The notes beneath the pieces are model-generated. The model was not told the DNA's origin. It did not search any database and worked only from the letters and a program-made list of their open reading frames with translations. This document shows positions 8,982 through 16,341 of a stretch of 64,000 nucleotides of DNA, one piece after another (position 1 is the stretch's first letter; the number at the start of each line of letters is the position of its first letter). This stretch comes from Streptomyces sp. NBS 14/10 (lineage in GTDB: Bacteria > Actinomycetota > Actinomycetes > Streptomycetales > Streptomycetaceae), in the NCBI RefSeq assembly GCF_002224125.1, contig NZ_NCSM01000022.1, forward strand, positions 267,979 to 331,978. Reading direction: 5' to 3'. The position numbers and the translations under genes are program-made.

Positions 8982-10727
8982 ATGTCTGAGAGGGACCCGG
9001 TCCACCCCTGGACCGGAGAGCTGAGCAGCGCCGACCTCGAACGCCTCGGCGCGGAACCGCTGCGGCGGTCGGACCCGGTGGCGATCGGGCCCTACCGGGT
9101 GCTCGCGCGCCTGGGGAGCGGGGGGATGGGCCGGCTCTACCTCGGGCGGGAAGCGGGTGTGGAGGGGGAGGCGGCGGCCCCGTACGGGGCCGGCGCGCTG
9201 GTGGCCGTCAAGGTCATCCGGCCGGAGCACGCCGAGGACCCACGGTTCCGGCGCCGGTTCGAGCGCGAGGTCGAGGTCGTACGGCGGGTCCACGGGAAGT
9301 ACACCGCGGGGCTGGTCGCTTCGGGCTTCGACGAGGAGGAGCGGCTGTGGATGACCACCGCGTACGTCCCGGGGCCGAGCCTCGACGACACGGTGCGCCG
9401 CTTCGGCCCGTTCCCCGCTCCGGTGGTGTGGCGGCTGGCGGGCGAGATCGGGGAAGCGCTCGCCACGCTCGCCGCCGCCGGGATCGTCCACCGCGATCTC
9501 AAGCCGTCCAATGTCCTGCTGGGCGCCGACGGGGCGCGGGTCATCGACTTCGGGGTCGCCCACACCACTGACGCCAGCGTGCTCACCATGACGGGTCAGC
9601 ATGTGGGCACCCCTGCGTTCATGTCCCCCGAGCAGGCCGACGGCCGGGAGGCGGGCACCGCCTCGGACGTCTTCTCGCTCGGCTCGGTGCTCGCACACGC
9701 GGCGACCGGCAGAACGCCGTTCGGCGAGGGTTCGACGGCCGATGTCATCCACCGCGTGGTCTACTCGCCGCCGAGCGCGGATGTGCTCGCCAAGGTGACG
9801 GAGTCCGATCCGGCCCTGGCGGAGTTGATCGGCCGGTGTCTGGACAAGAGTGCGGAGGACCGGCCGAGCCCGCAGGAAGTCGTCGATACGGCGCGGCAGC
9901 ACGCACCGGCCCAGGAGTGGCCGGCGTCGCTCGCCGAGCTGATCGGGGCCCGCTCCACCTGGAGCGGGCTCGCCGCCGCGGTGTCGCCGATGGACCAGCT
10001 GACGATCCTCCGCCGCGGCGCCCCGGTGCGTACGCTCAGGCCGGCGCCGCCCAAGAGCCGCCGTGGCCTGGTCCTGGCCGTGGCCGGGGCCGTCGCCGCC
10101 GTGGCCATCGGGGTGGTGGCCTTCGTCGTACCGGGGATGGGCTCGTCGGACGACGGCAAGAAGAACGTCGCATCGACGGCCACGAAGTCCGCACACCACC
10201 CGCAGGCGTCGAAGTCATCCGCGGCGAAGCATTCGCCGAAGCCGTCGTCGAAGCCGTCCCCGAGCGCGACATCCGCCCCCGCGAACCCTCCGGGCGGTGG
10301 CGGCGGTGACGGCGGTGACGGCGGTGACGGTAACGGTGGGGGCGGTGGCGGTAATGGTGGGGGCGGCGGTGGCGGCGGTTCCGAAGAGAACCAGCCCCCA
10401 CCCAACCAGCAGCAACCGACCAAGAACACCACCACCCCGGCCCCGCCCAAGCAGACGCAGTCCCCGCCCAAGACCCCGGCGCCGAAGCCGTGGAAGTCCT
10501 GCCGCTACTACTCCGGCACCGCGCTCACCATGCAGGGCAGCAACGGAGCTCCCGTCCGCCAGGTGCAGTGCATCCTCGATGCCCGCGGGTACGACATCGG
10601 GCCCCATGGCATCGACGGGCAGTTCGGCCCCGACACAAAGGCAGCGGTCGTCCGCTTCCAGAAGCGTCACCACCTCAATCCCGACGGCAAAGTGGGAGAG
10701 GACACCTGGCCGGCGCTCCGCGCCTGA
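8982..10727 (+). CDS. Ser/Thr protein kinase with extracellular peptidoglycan-binding domain
   Basis: 581 aa. The cytoplasmic Hanks kinase domain (about 34-300) shows the Gly loop LGSGGMGRLY, VAVKVI, HRDLKPSNVLL, VIDFGVAH and GTPAFMSPEQ, so it should be active. One membrane helix (about 362-385) is followed by an external linker that is first Ser/Lys, then almost pure Gly, then Pro/Thr-rich. The C-terminal domain (about 505-581; GAPVRQVQCILDARGY, DGQFGPDTKAAVVRFQ) is a PG_binding_1 fold. PknB-type kinases normally carry PASTA repeats here, so this is a different wall-sensing layout. The FHA domain of the nearby secretion ATPase is an obvious candidate reader of its phosphorylation (inference). 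The start is supported by AAGGA before the ATG. Confidence 0.9.
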   Translation: MSERDPVHPWTGELSSADLERLGAEPLRRSDPVAIGPYRVLARLGSGGMGRLYLGREAGVEGEAAAPYGAGALVAVKVIRPEHAEDPRFRRRFEREVEVVRRVHGKYTAGLVASGFDEEERLWMTTAYVPGPSLDDTVRRFGPFPAPVVWRLAGEIGEALATLAAAGIVHRDLKPSNVLLGADGARVIDFGVAHTTDASVLTMTGQHVGTPAFMSPEQADGREAGTASDVFSLGSVLAHAATGRTPFGEGSTADVIHRVVYSPPSADVLAKVTESDPALAELIGRCLDKSAEDRPSPQEVVDTARQHAPAQEWPASLAELIGARSTWSGLAAAVSPMDQLTILRRGAPVRTLRPAPPKSRRGLVLAVAGAVAAVAIGVVAFVVPGMGSSDDGKKNVASTATKSAHHPQASKSSAAKHSPKPSSKPSPSATSAPANPPGGGGGDGGDGGDGNGGGGGGNGGGGGGGGSEENQPPPNQQQPTKNTTTPAPPKQTQSPPKTPAPKPWKSCRYYSGTALTMQGSNGAPVRQVQCILDARGYDIGPHGIDGQFGPDTKAAVVRFQKRHHLNPDGKVGEDTWPALRA

Positions 10728-10752
10728 GCACAACCGCCATCGAACACCACAG

Positions 10753-10780
10753 CTGAGCCGGCGGTCCCCCGCCGGCTCAG
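10753..10780 (+). terminator. Strong hairpin terminator after the kinase gene
   Basis: CTGAGCCGGCGG (10753-10764) and CCGCCGGCTCAG (10769-10780) form a perfect 12-bp stem with loop TCCC, 26 bp after the kinase stop. It also faces the end of the convergent AraC gene and may act in both directions. Confidence 0.75.
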
Positions 10781-10801
10781 CCACAGCACCACTGGCGACC
10801 G

Positions 10802-11710
10802 CTACCGAACGGCCACGCGCACACCCTCGCGCCTGCGGTACTCGCCCGGCGTGATCCCGTACTCCTTCTTGAAGGCCCGGTTGAACACCGCCGCGTCCTG
10901 GAAGCCCCACCGCGCCCGGATCGCCGACATGCTCTGCCCCGCGAGGCACGGGTTCGTCAGATCGGCCCGGCAGCGCTCCAGCCGCCGCTCCCGGACGAAG
11001 CCGCCCACCGTCTGCTCGTCCTGCCGGAACAAGTGGTGGAGATAGCGGACCGAGATGTGGTGCGCCGCCGCGATCGTCGTCGGCGACAGGTCCGGATCGC
11101 TGAGGTTCCGGTCGATGTACGTCTTGATCTCCCCCAGGAGCGCCACCTGCCTCGGCAGTCGCGTCGCGTCGTCCAGTACGTCGGTCACGCTGCTGAGAAA
11201 CGCCACCGCCAGGTCGACCGCGGCGCGCCCCACCCAGGTCGCCTGTGGGATGTCCACCGCCGCGGCGGGTCCGGCCAGCCCCTCCAGGAACCGCGCGAGA
11301 AGGGCCGCCGGGCCCGCGTCCGAGGGCACCGGCCGCGCCACCAGGCCGCGCAGCGCGTGGTGCGGCAGCGACAGCGCGCTGCCCGGCAGATGCAGGACCA
11401 TCGCCCGAGGCGGTCTCGCCCGGTCGGCCGCCGCCGCGTCGAACGGCTCCCATGGGTCCCACAGCACGAGTTGGCCGGGCTCCAGACGGATGGCGCCGGA
11501 CCGCCGGCGCAGCGTCAGCGGCCCGTCGGACACCAGTACCAGCCGCCACGCCCGCGGATCGCCGCTCCGGGCGAGCAGTGAAGACGGTGCGGGAAGGCGC
11601 AGTACGGACAGCCGCACCGGCCCCAGCTCCAGCTCGGCCCGGTACCCGGGCCGGCCAGGATCGCTTGTCGAGGTCGAGAAGGCAGTCGCCGTCGGCTGCC
11701 GTGAGCGCAA
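10802..11710 (-). CDS. AraC family transcriptional regulator
   Basis: About 302 aa. The C-terminal AraC DNA-binding domain (about 195-300) has two HTHs and the family signature IRARWGFQDAAVFNRAFKKEYGITPGEYR. The N-terminal half resembles the cupin-like AraC_binding_2 domain (LEPGQLVLWDPWEPF). The start is uncertain: the first in-frame conventional codon is TTG at 11710, while GGAAAGG sits closer to an upstream ATT, so the true N-terminus may be a few residues longer. It lies tandem to a second AraC gene of the same type. The target is unknown. Confidence 0.82.
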   Translation of the reverse strand: MRSRQPTATAFSTSTSDPGRPGYRAELELGPVRLSVLRLPAPSSLLARSGDPRAWRLVLVSDGPLTLRRRSGAIRLEPGQLVLWDPWEPFDAAAADRARPPRAMVLHLPGSALSLPHHALRGLVARPVPSDAGPAALLARFLEGLAGPAAAVDIPQATWVGRAAVDLAVAFLSSVTDVLDDATRLPRQVALLGEIKTYIDRNLSDPDLSPTTIAAAHHISVRYLHHLFRQDEQTVGGFVRERRLERCRADLTNPCLAGQSMSAIRARWGFQDAAVFNRAFKKEYGITPGEYRRREGVRVAVR

Positions 11711-11965
11711 GAGCGATTGCGATGTAATGGTGTTACCTTTCCCCTATTTTGTCCCGCCCGCTGCGGCTCGCCCGACAGCCCGCCGAAGCACTCGGTCGAG
11801 GGGGTCTTGGAACCGGGCCCCGGTGTGTGCCGGGCGACGTGCCGCAGGGGCGCGGCAGGCACGGCATGACCACGGCGCACCTGAGGGGCGCGCCGACACC
11901 ATTGCCTGCTCAACGAGTCTGCCGAGGTGGTGCGGGACGTGTCCTTAGCGCCCAGCGCCAGCCGC

Positions 11966-12934
11966 TTAGCGCTGGACGCCAGCCAGGTGCCGGAAGTCCT
12001 TGGGCGGCATGCCGTAGGCGGCACGGAAGGCGCGGGTGAAGTCGGCCGGCCGGCGAAACCCCCACCGGACGGCGATGGCGTGGATGGGCCGCATACGCAG
12101 CGCCGGCTCGGCCAGCTCGCGGCGGGCCTGCTCCAGTCGCTGGTGGCGGATGTACGCGGAGACCGTCGTCTTCTGGTGGCGGAAGAGTCGGTGCAGGGAA
12201 CGGACCGAGATGTGCTGAGCCGCCGCGATCTGCTCGGGGCTCAGCTCGGGGTCGGCCAGGTGCTGGTGGATATAGCCGCGGACGCGCATGGCCAGGGCGT
12301 GGTGAAAAGTCTCCGGCGCGCCTTGGAGCCCCCGCTGCTGGGCGAGCAGGGCGGTGGCCAGGTCGAGCGCGATGGCGCCCAACCGCGCGGAGTCCGACGC
12401 TCCGTAGGGCGTGGTGTCGGTGACCAGGCCGGTGATGAACTGGGCGAGCAGGGCGCCCATCCCGGTCCGCCCCGGTAACCTCATCGCGAACTGCCGCTCG
12501 GCGAGGCCGCCCGGCAGCGGCAGCACCGCCCGCGGGATCAGCAGCTCCGCGGCCGAGACCGTACCGTCCGTCGCGTCCAGCTGCCCCCGGTAGGGATGCG
12601 AACTGCTCACCAGCACCAGGTCACCCCGCCCGGCCAGAACCTCCTCGCCGCCCTGGGCGACCCCCATGCGCCCGGCCAGGGGCACCGAGAGGTGGTAGAT
12701 CTCCGGATCGGACTGCCTGATCAGCGCCGGGGTCCGGAAGGACTCCAGCGGCGGGCACGAGAACACGGAAACCCGGACGACGCCGAGGTCCAGCACCCGC
12801 AGCGTGCCGCGGAAGTCGGCCGCGTGCTCCGTACGGATGACATGCGGCGAGTGACTCGCGAACGCCAGATCGCGCCAGTTCTCGAACCGCTCCGCCACGG
12901 GTAGTTCATCACCCCGAAATAACGTCTCGATCAT
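11966..12934 (-). CDS. AraC family transcriptional regulator
   Basis: 322 aa with the same architecture as its downstream neighbour. The sensor half (FENWRDLAFASHSPH, GRGDLVLVSSSHPYRG) is of AraC_binding_2 type, and the C-terminal double HTH (SPEQIAAAQHISVRSLHRLFR, VRWGFRRPADFTRAFRAAYGMPPKDFR) binds DNA. The two proteins are paralogous in layout but differ in sequence, so this is an old duplication or independent acquisition. An inverted repeat 100 bp upstream (13035-13070) is shared with the AraC remnant at 31.8 kb and may be its autoregulatory site. Confidence 0.85.
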   Translation of the reverse strand: MIETLFRGDELPVAERFENWRDLAFASHSPHVIRTEHAADFRGTLRVLDLGVVRVSVFSCPPLESFRTPALIRQSDPEIYHLSVPLAGRMGVAQGGEEVLAGRGDLVLVSSSHPYRGQLDATDGTVSAAELLIPRAVLPLPGGLAERQFAMRLPGRTGMGALLAQFITGLVTDTTPYGASDSARLGAIALDLATALLAQQRGLQGAPETFHHALAMRVRGYIHQHLADPELSPEQIAAAQHISVRSLHRLFRHQKTTVSAYIRHQRLEQARRELAEPALRMRPIHAIAVRWGFRRPADFTRAFRAAYGMPPKDFRHLAGVQR

Positions 12935-13034
12935 TCTCCGTGCCTCCCCCGTAGGTCCTGATGCCCCTGGCCGTCACGTCCTGACGGCTGACGGCCCGGG
13001 CCCCGACTCGTAGCGAGTCTGGACGGCGAGCGAG

Positions 13035-13070
13035 TTGTTGCGCAGCCCCGAATCGTCGCGCGCAACAATC
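13035..13070. promoter_or_regulatory. AraC-associated inverted repeat, copy 1
   Basis: TTGTTGCGC (13035-13043) and GCGCAACAA (13060-13068) are exact reverse complements separated by 16 bp. The element ends CAACAATC. A closely similar element (TTGTTGCGCA, then GAACAATC) stands in the equivalent place before the AraC remnant at 31898-31933. The common position upstream of AraC genes suggests a regulator binding site. Confidence 0.5.
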
Positions 13071-13152
13071 CTGACCTCGGCCGATCGCACCGAGCGGGGG
13101 TCTGTACCCTCATCCGGAATGCCGTGAGGTCCTGGTACGGGGGTAACTGCGC

Positions 13153-14211
13153 GTGCGGCTCGGAGACTTCGTTCCGGATGGCGTCAAGGACTGGGTCGAG
13201 GACCGGGTCGAGGACGTCGGTGAGGCCGTCGATGACGCGGGGGACTGGACGGGCGACCGGCTGGATGACGTCGGCTGGGAGAGCGGTGCGGACTGGGTCC
13301 GGGACAAGTCGGACTCGGCGGCGAACGCGCTGGGCGCGGATGTCGATGAGATGCGGCTGGGCGAGAGCGAGGATCCGAAGAAGCTGATCCACGGCAGTTC
13401 GCCGAAACTCCGCTCAACGGCCGGTCATCTCACGGACTTCAAGACGGCGTTCAACAATGTGGGCAAGGGGTTGCGGGGGCTCGGTTCGCGGTCGTTGAAG
13501 GGGAAGGCGGCGGAAGCGTGTGAGAAGGCGTCGGGGGCGCCGGAGCGGTTCGCGGGGACGGTGGAGTGGGCGCAGGGTCAGGCGGAGGAGGCGATCCGGC
13601 GCTACAAGAAGGGCAAGAAGGCCTCGGAGGACGCCCGCTCCGCGCACAACGACGAGGTGAGCGCGTACAACAAGGCGGCGGACGCCTACAACGCGCTCCC
13701 CGCCGACAAGCGGGATCCGTCCTCGCTGCCGGACAAGCCGGGTGTGGAAGGCGGCGGTGGAGACGGCGCGGGACGCCGCGCCGAAGAAGCCGTCGTATGC
13801 CCAGCGGGGGGGGACGGGCTGGAGGGGCTTCAGCTGAACGCGAGCCACGTCCTGGATGGTGTGGTGAGGGGGACGGCGGGGCTGGTCAGTTTTGCCTGGC
13901 AGTTGGATCCGAAGGACATGCGCAACATCACGCATCCCGCCGAGTACGTGACCGACCTCAGCAACACCGCTGCTGGTCCGCTGCGGATCGAAGGCACCCT
14001 CATTGAAACAAGCAACCCCAAGCCCTTGGAGCTCTACAAGCCTGGAGAGCAGCTGCCGGACTATTCGATGTTCCCGGCCAAGGGTCTGGACGTCACCGGC
14101 AGGACGGTGCGCCACGAAGTCCGCCTTTCCCAACTGCTCATGCCGAACATGGGCCGCGTACACTGGTCCGCTTGCCGCTCGATCATGAAAGCCGACACTC
14201 CACTGCTATGA
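13153..14211 (+). CDS. T7SS-secreted toxin-like protein, internally frameshifted and truncated
   Basis: 352-aa open frame from GTG 13153. Residues 1-195 (LGDFVPDGVKDWVEDRVEDVGE, DVGWESGADWVRD, LRSTAGHLTDFKTAFNNVG) match, as I recall the family, the conserved N-terminal trafficking region of Streptomyces putative T7SS-secreted polymorphic toxins. Near 13745 the family sequence moves to another frame (AAVETARDAAPKKPSYAQ is read in +1), then an 8-G run at 13806-13813 restores the original frame (LNASHVLDGVVRGTAGLV, NITHPAEYVTDL). The long middle of the family is missing. The C-terminal 60 residues (LPDYSMFPAKGLDVTG, LSQLLMPNMGRVHWSACR) resemble the end of Stv-like putative adhesin/toxin domains. 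The gene overlaps the next by ATGA. It is probably a degraded toxin, or one switchable at the G run. Confidence 0.65.
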   Translation: MRLGDFVPDGVKDWVEDRVEDVGEAVDDAGDWTGDRLDDVGWESGADWVRDKSDSAANALGADVDEMRLGESEDPKKLIHGSSPKLRSTAGHLTDFKTAFNNVGKGLRGLGSRSLKGKAAEACEKASGAPERFAGTVEWAQGQAEEAIRRYKKGKKASEDARSAHNDEVSAYNKAADAYNALPADKRDPSSLPDKPGVEGGGGDGAGRRAEEAVVCPAGGDGLEGLQLNASHVLDGVVRGTAGLVSFAWQLDPKDMRNITHPAEYVTDLSNTAAGPLRIEGTLIETSNPKPLELYKPGEQLPDYSMFPAKGLDVTGRTVRHEVRLSQLLMPNMGRVHWSACRSIMKADTPLL

Positions 14212-14630
14212 CCCACTACGCGGACCTGTCCCCCTACGCATACACAACAGGATCAGTCCCCGAGGGAGTCGAGGCGGTCAGCGTCGGCTGGCTGGAGCCG
14301 GGCGAGGCATTCCCCCGGGGCGCGGTGCCTGAGGAATTCGTCCAGGCCCTCGCGCTGCTGTGCCGGGACGACCGCCATATGGTGATGCGCGGGTGGCACC
14401 ACTGCGGCCTCCCCCACCCGCCTGGAGAAGACGAGTACCCGGCGGTCATCCACATCGGGCAGGACCGGGTGTCCCTCGGCAGTGCCGAGGTGCGGGTGGT
14501 GGGCCGCGGCGGCAGGTGGCTGATCGCGCCCAATCTCGTCCACCACTACATCACCGCGCACTCCTATCTCCCGCCGGAGGAGTTCATCGAGGCGGTCATC
14601 GCACGGAGGACGGCCACGCCGCGGGCATGA
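14208..14630 (+). CDS. Putative immunity-type protein (DUF7919-like)
   Basis: 140 aa beginning MTHYADLSPYAY. The pattern DLSPYxY, VGWLEPGEAFPRG, RGWHHCGLPHPP, LGSAEVRVVGRGGRW and APNLVHHYITAHSYLPPEEFIEAV is that of small Streptomyces proteins commonly found beside secreted toxins. I recall it as DUF7919, without certainty. No signal peptide or membrane helix is seen, so it should act in the cytoplasm. The ATG overlaps the upstream toxin-like stop as ATGA, which couples translation, as expected for toxin-immunity pairs. An intact partner next to a damaged toxin is what selection for self-protection would leave. Confidence 0.65.
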   Translation: MTHYADLSPYAYTTGSVPEGVEAVSVGWLEPGEAFPRGAVPEEFVQALALLCRDDRHMVMRGWHHCGLPHPPGEDEYPAVIHIGQDRVSLGSAEVRVVGRGGRWLIAPNLVHHYITAHSYLPPEEFIEAVIARRTATPRA

Positions 14631-14668
14631 CCCGGCGGCGCGGCCGCTCCCGGAACGGCTCAGCAGCC

Positions 14669-16273
14669 TCAGCAGCGCCCGGGCTTGGTCCAGGAACACT
14701 CCAGGTCCGCGGCCCCGGCCCGCTTGGGTACGGCACTCGGCCGGACAGCGGTCGCCCGGTCCGCCCCGGACTTCGCGAGCGTCACCACGATCGCGTCCTC
14801 CAGGCTCTTCACGGACGGGGCGAGGAAGTTGTTGAGGACGACGCTGTAGGCCAGCTCCCTGCCGTCCGCGTCGGTGACATACCCCGAGAGCGCGGAGGCG
14901 CCGGTCAGCGAGCCCGTCTTGCCGCGCGCGTTGCGGGCCGCCGGGGTGCCGCACATCCGTGAGCGCAGGGTGCCGCCCACGAACCGGTCCGGGTCGCAGG
15001 CCACCGGCAGCGAGCCGTACCAGTCGGCGTACCAGGGCTCATCGCGGACCGACAGCAGCAGTTCGGTCAGCCGCCCCGCCGCGATGTTGTCCATCCGGGA
15101 CAGCCCGGAGCCGTCGACCTGGCGCACCGAGCCGGTGTCCACGCCCCGCTTCTTCAGCCAGTCGGAAACAGCCGAGAGGCCCGTGCTCCAGGTGCCGCGG
15201 CCCGCCGTCTCGTAGCCGATGGTCTTGGTGAGCGCTTCGGCGTGGATGTTGTTGGACAGCTTCATGAACGGGATCAGGAGCTTCTTGAGCGGCATCGACT
15301 CATGCGAGGCGAGCGACCGCGCGTCCGGCGGGGTAGCCCGGCCGAGGCGGGTGGCCCCGGTGACGTGGACGCCGTGGCGGGCCAGCGCGCCGGCGAACAC
15401 CGAGGTGGCGTAGCCGGTGGGCTCCCAGACGCTGACCCACTCCTTGGCCGGGCTGCTTCCCGCGGGAAGGGCGCCGCTGACGGTGATGGTGTTGGAGCCG
15501 TGCTGCCGCTCGACGGAGAGGGTGGAACCGCTGCCGGTGGCGGTGGTGGTGGCGCGGTTGTCGATGCGGATGTAGTCCGTCTTGGGGGTGAGCGTGACCT
15601 TCGGCCTCTCCCCCGGCGCCGCGCCGGGGGCGGTCTCGACGATGATGCTGCCCGCGTCGTAGTCGGTGTCGGGGGCGAGGGTCAGCGGGGAGATCTGGGC
15701 CGCGTAGTAGGAGGACTCGTCGTCGGCGGCCCAGGAGCGGCCGACGCGCTGGGTGTCGAACCGGGTGTCGTCGGCGATCAGCCGTCCGGTGACCCGGGTG
15801 ATCCCCGACTCGGCGAGCTGCGTGGCGAGCCGTTCGTAGTCCGCGGCGAGCATCGTCGGGTCGCCGGTGCCGCGCAGGTACAGATCGCCCCGCAGCACCC
15901 GCCCCTGGCGGCGGCCGTCGGTGAGCACGTCGGTGCGGTACGTGTAGTCGGGGCCGAGCAGCCCCATGGCGGCGGCCGAGGTGAACAGTTTGGTGTTGGA
16001 GGCGGGCATCAGCCGGTCGTCGGGGTGGTGTTCGTAGAGGACGGCGCCGGAGTCGGCGTCGGCGACCACCACCCCCGCCGCCCCCCCCCCCCCCGCCGCG
16101 CCGCCCTTCAGCAGCGGGTCGGCAAGGAGGGTGTCGAGGGCCGTGCCGAGGCCGGTGCGGGAGGTGTCCGCACCGGCCGGTGAACTCCAGCTGAGGGTGG
16201 CGACGAGGCCAATGACGAGGGGCCACATCCAGGCGCGCGTACGGCGGTTCACGCGATCCGCAGGTCTACTCAT
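14669..16273 (-). CDS. dacB: D-alanyl-D-alanine carboxypeptidase/endopeptidase (PBP4, DacB family)
   Basis: 534 aa, peptidase family S13. A signal peptide or single anchor (residues about 14-36, ending PAGADT) exports it. The three penicillin-binding motifs are present: SxxK as ASNTKLF (S92, K95), SxN as LSNNIHAEAL, and KTG as GKTGSLTG. It trims or hydrolyses D-Ala-D-Ala bonds in peptidoglycan. Length and insert domain fit PBP4. Codons 61-64 (Gly-Gly-Gly-Gly) lie in a 14-base C run on the plus strand, a mutable tract ahead of the active site; a 1-nt slip would abolish the enzyme. The gene is convergent with the immunity gene. Confidence 0.9.
   Translation of the reverse strand: MSRPADRVNRRTRAWMWPLVIGLVATLSWSSPAGADTSRTGLGTALDTLLADPLLKGGAAGGGGAAGVVVADADSGAVLYEHHPDDRLMPASNTKLFTSAAAMGLLGPDYTYRTDVLTDGRRQGRVLRGDLYLRGTGDPTMLAADYERLATQLAESGITRVTGRLIADDTRFDTQRVGRSWAADDESSYYAAQISPLTLAPDTDYDAGSIIVETAPGAAPGERPKVTLTPKTDYIRIDNRATTTATGSGSTLSVERQHGSNTITVSGALPAGSSPAKEWVSVWEPTGYATSVFAGALARHGVHVTGATRLGRATPPDARSLASHESMPLKKLLIPFMKLSNNIHAEALTKTIGYETAGRGTWSTGLSAVSDWLKKRGVDTGSVRQVDGSGLSRMDNIAAGRLTELLLSVRDEPWYADWYGSLPVACDPDRFVGGTLRSRMCGTPAARNARGKTGSLTGASALSGYVTDADGRELAYSVVLNNFLAPSVKSLEDAIVVTLAKSGADRATAVRPSAVPKRAGAADLECSWTKPGRC
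16081..16094. repeat. 14-nt homopolymer C/G tract inside dacB
   Basis: Fourteen consecutive C on the plus strand (G in the mRNA) inside the dacB coding sequence. The current length keeps the frame open. Such runs are slippage hot spots and are also difficult to sequence, so the exact length needs confirmation. Confidence 0.9.
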
Positions 16274-16341
16274 GCCACCGGAGGATCCCGTACGGCGGCC
16301 CGCCGCGACAGAGCGCGGTGCGCGGAACCCTCGGGCCCGTG

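Noticed and set aside
10270..10385. Dense GGCGGTGAC/GGTGGCGG repeats that could look like a CRISPR or VNTR array
   Set aside because: They encode the Gly-rich extracellular linker of the Ser/Thr kinase; no unique spacers exist.
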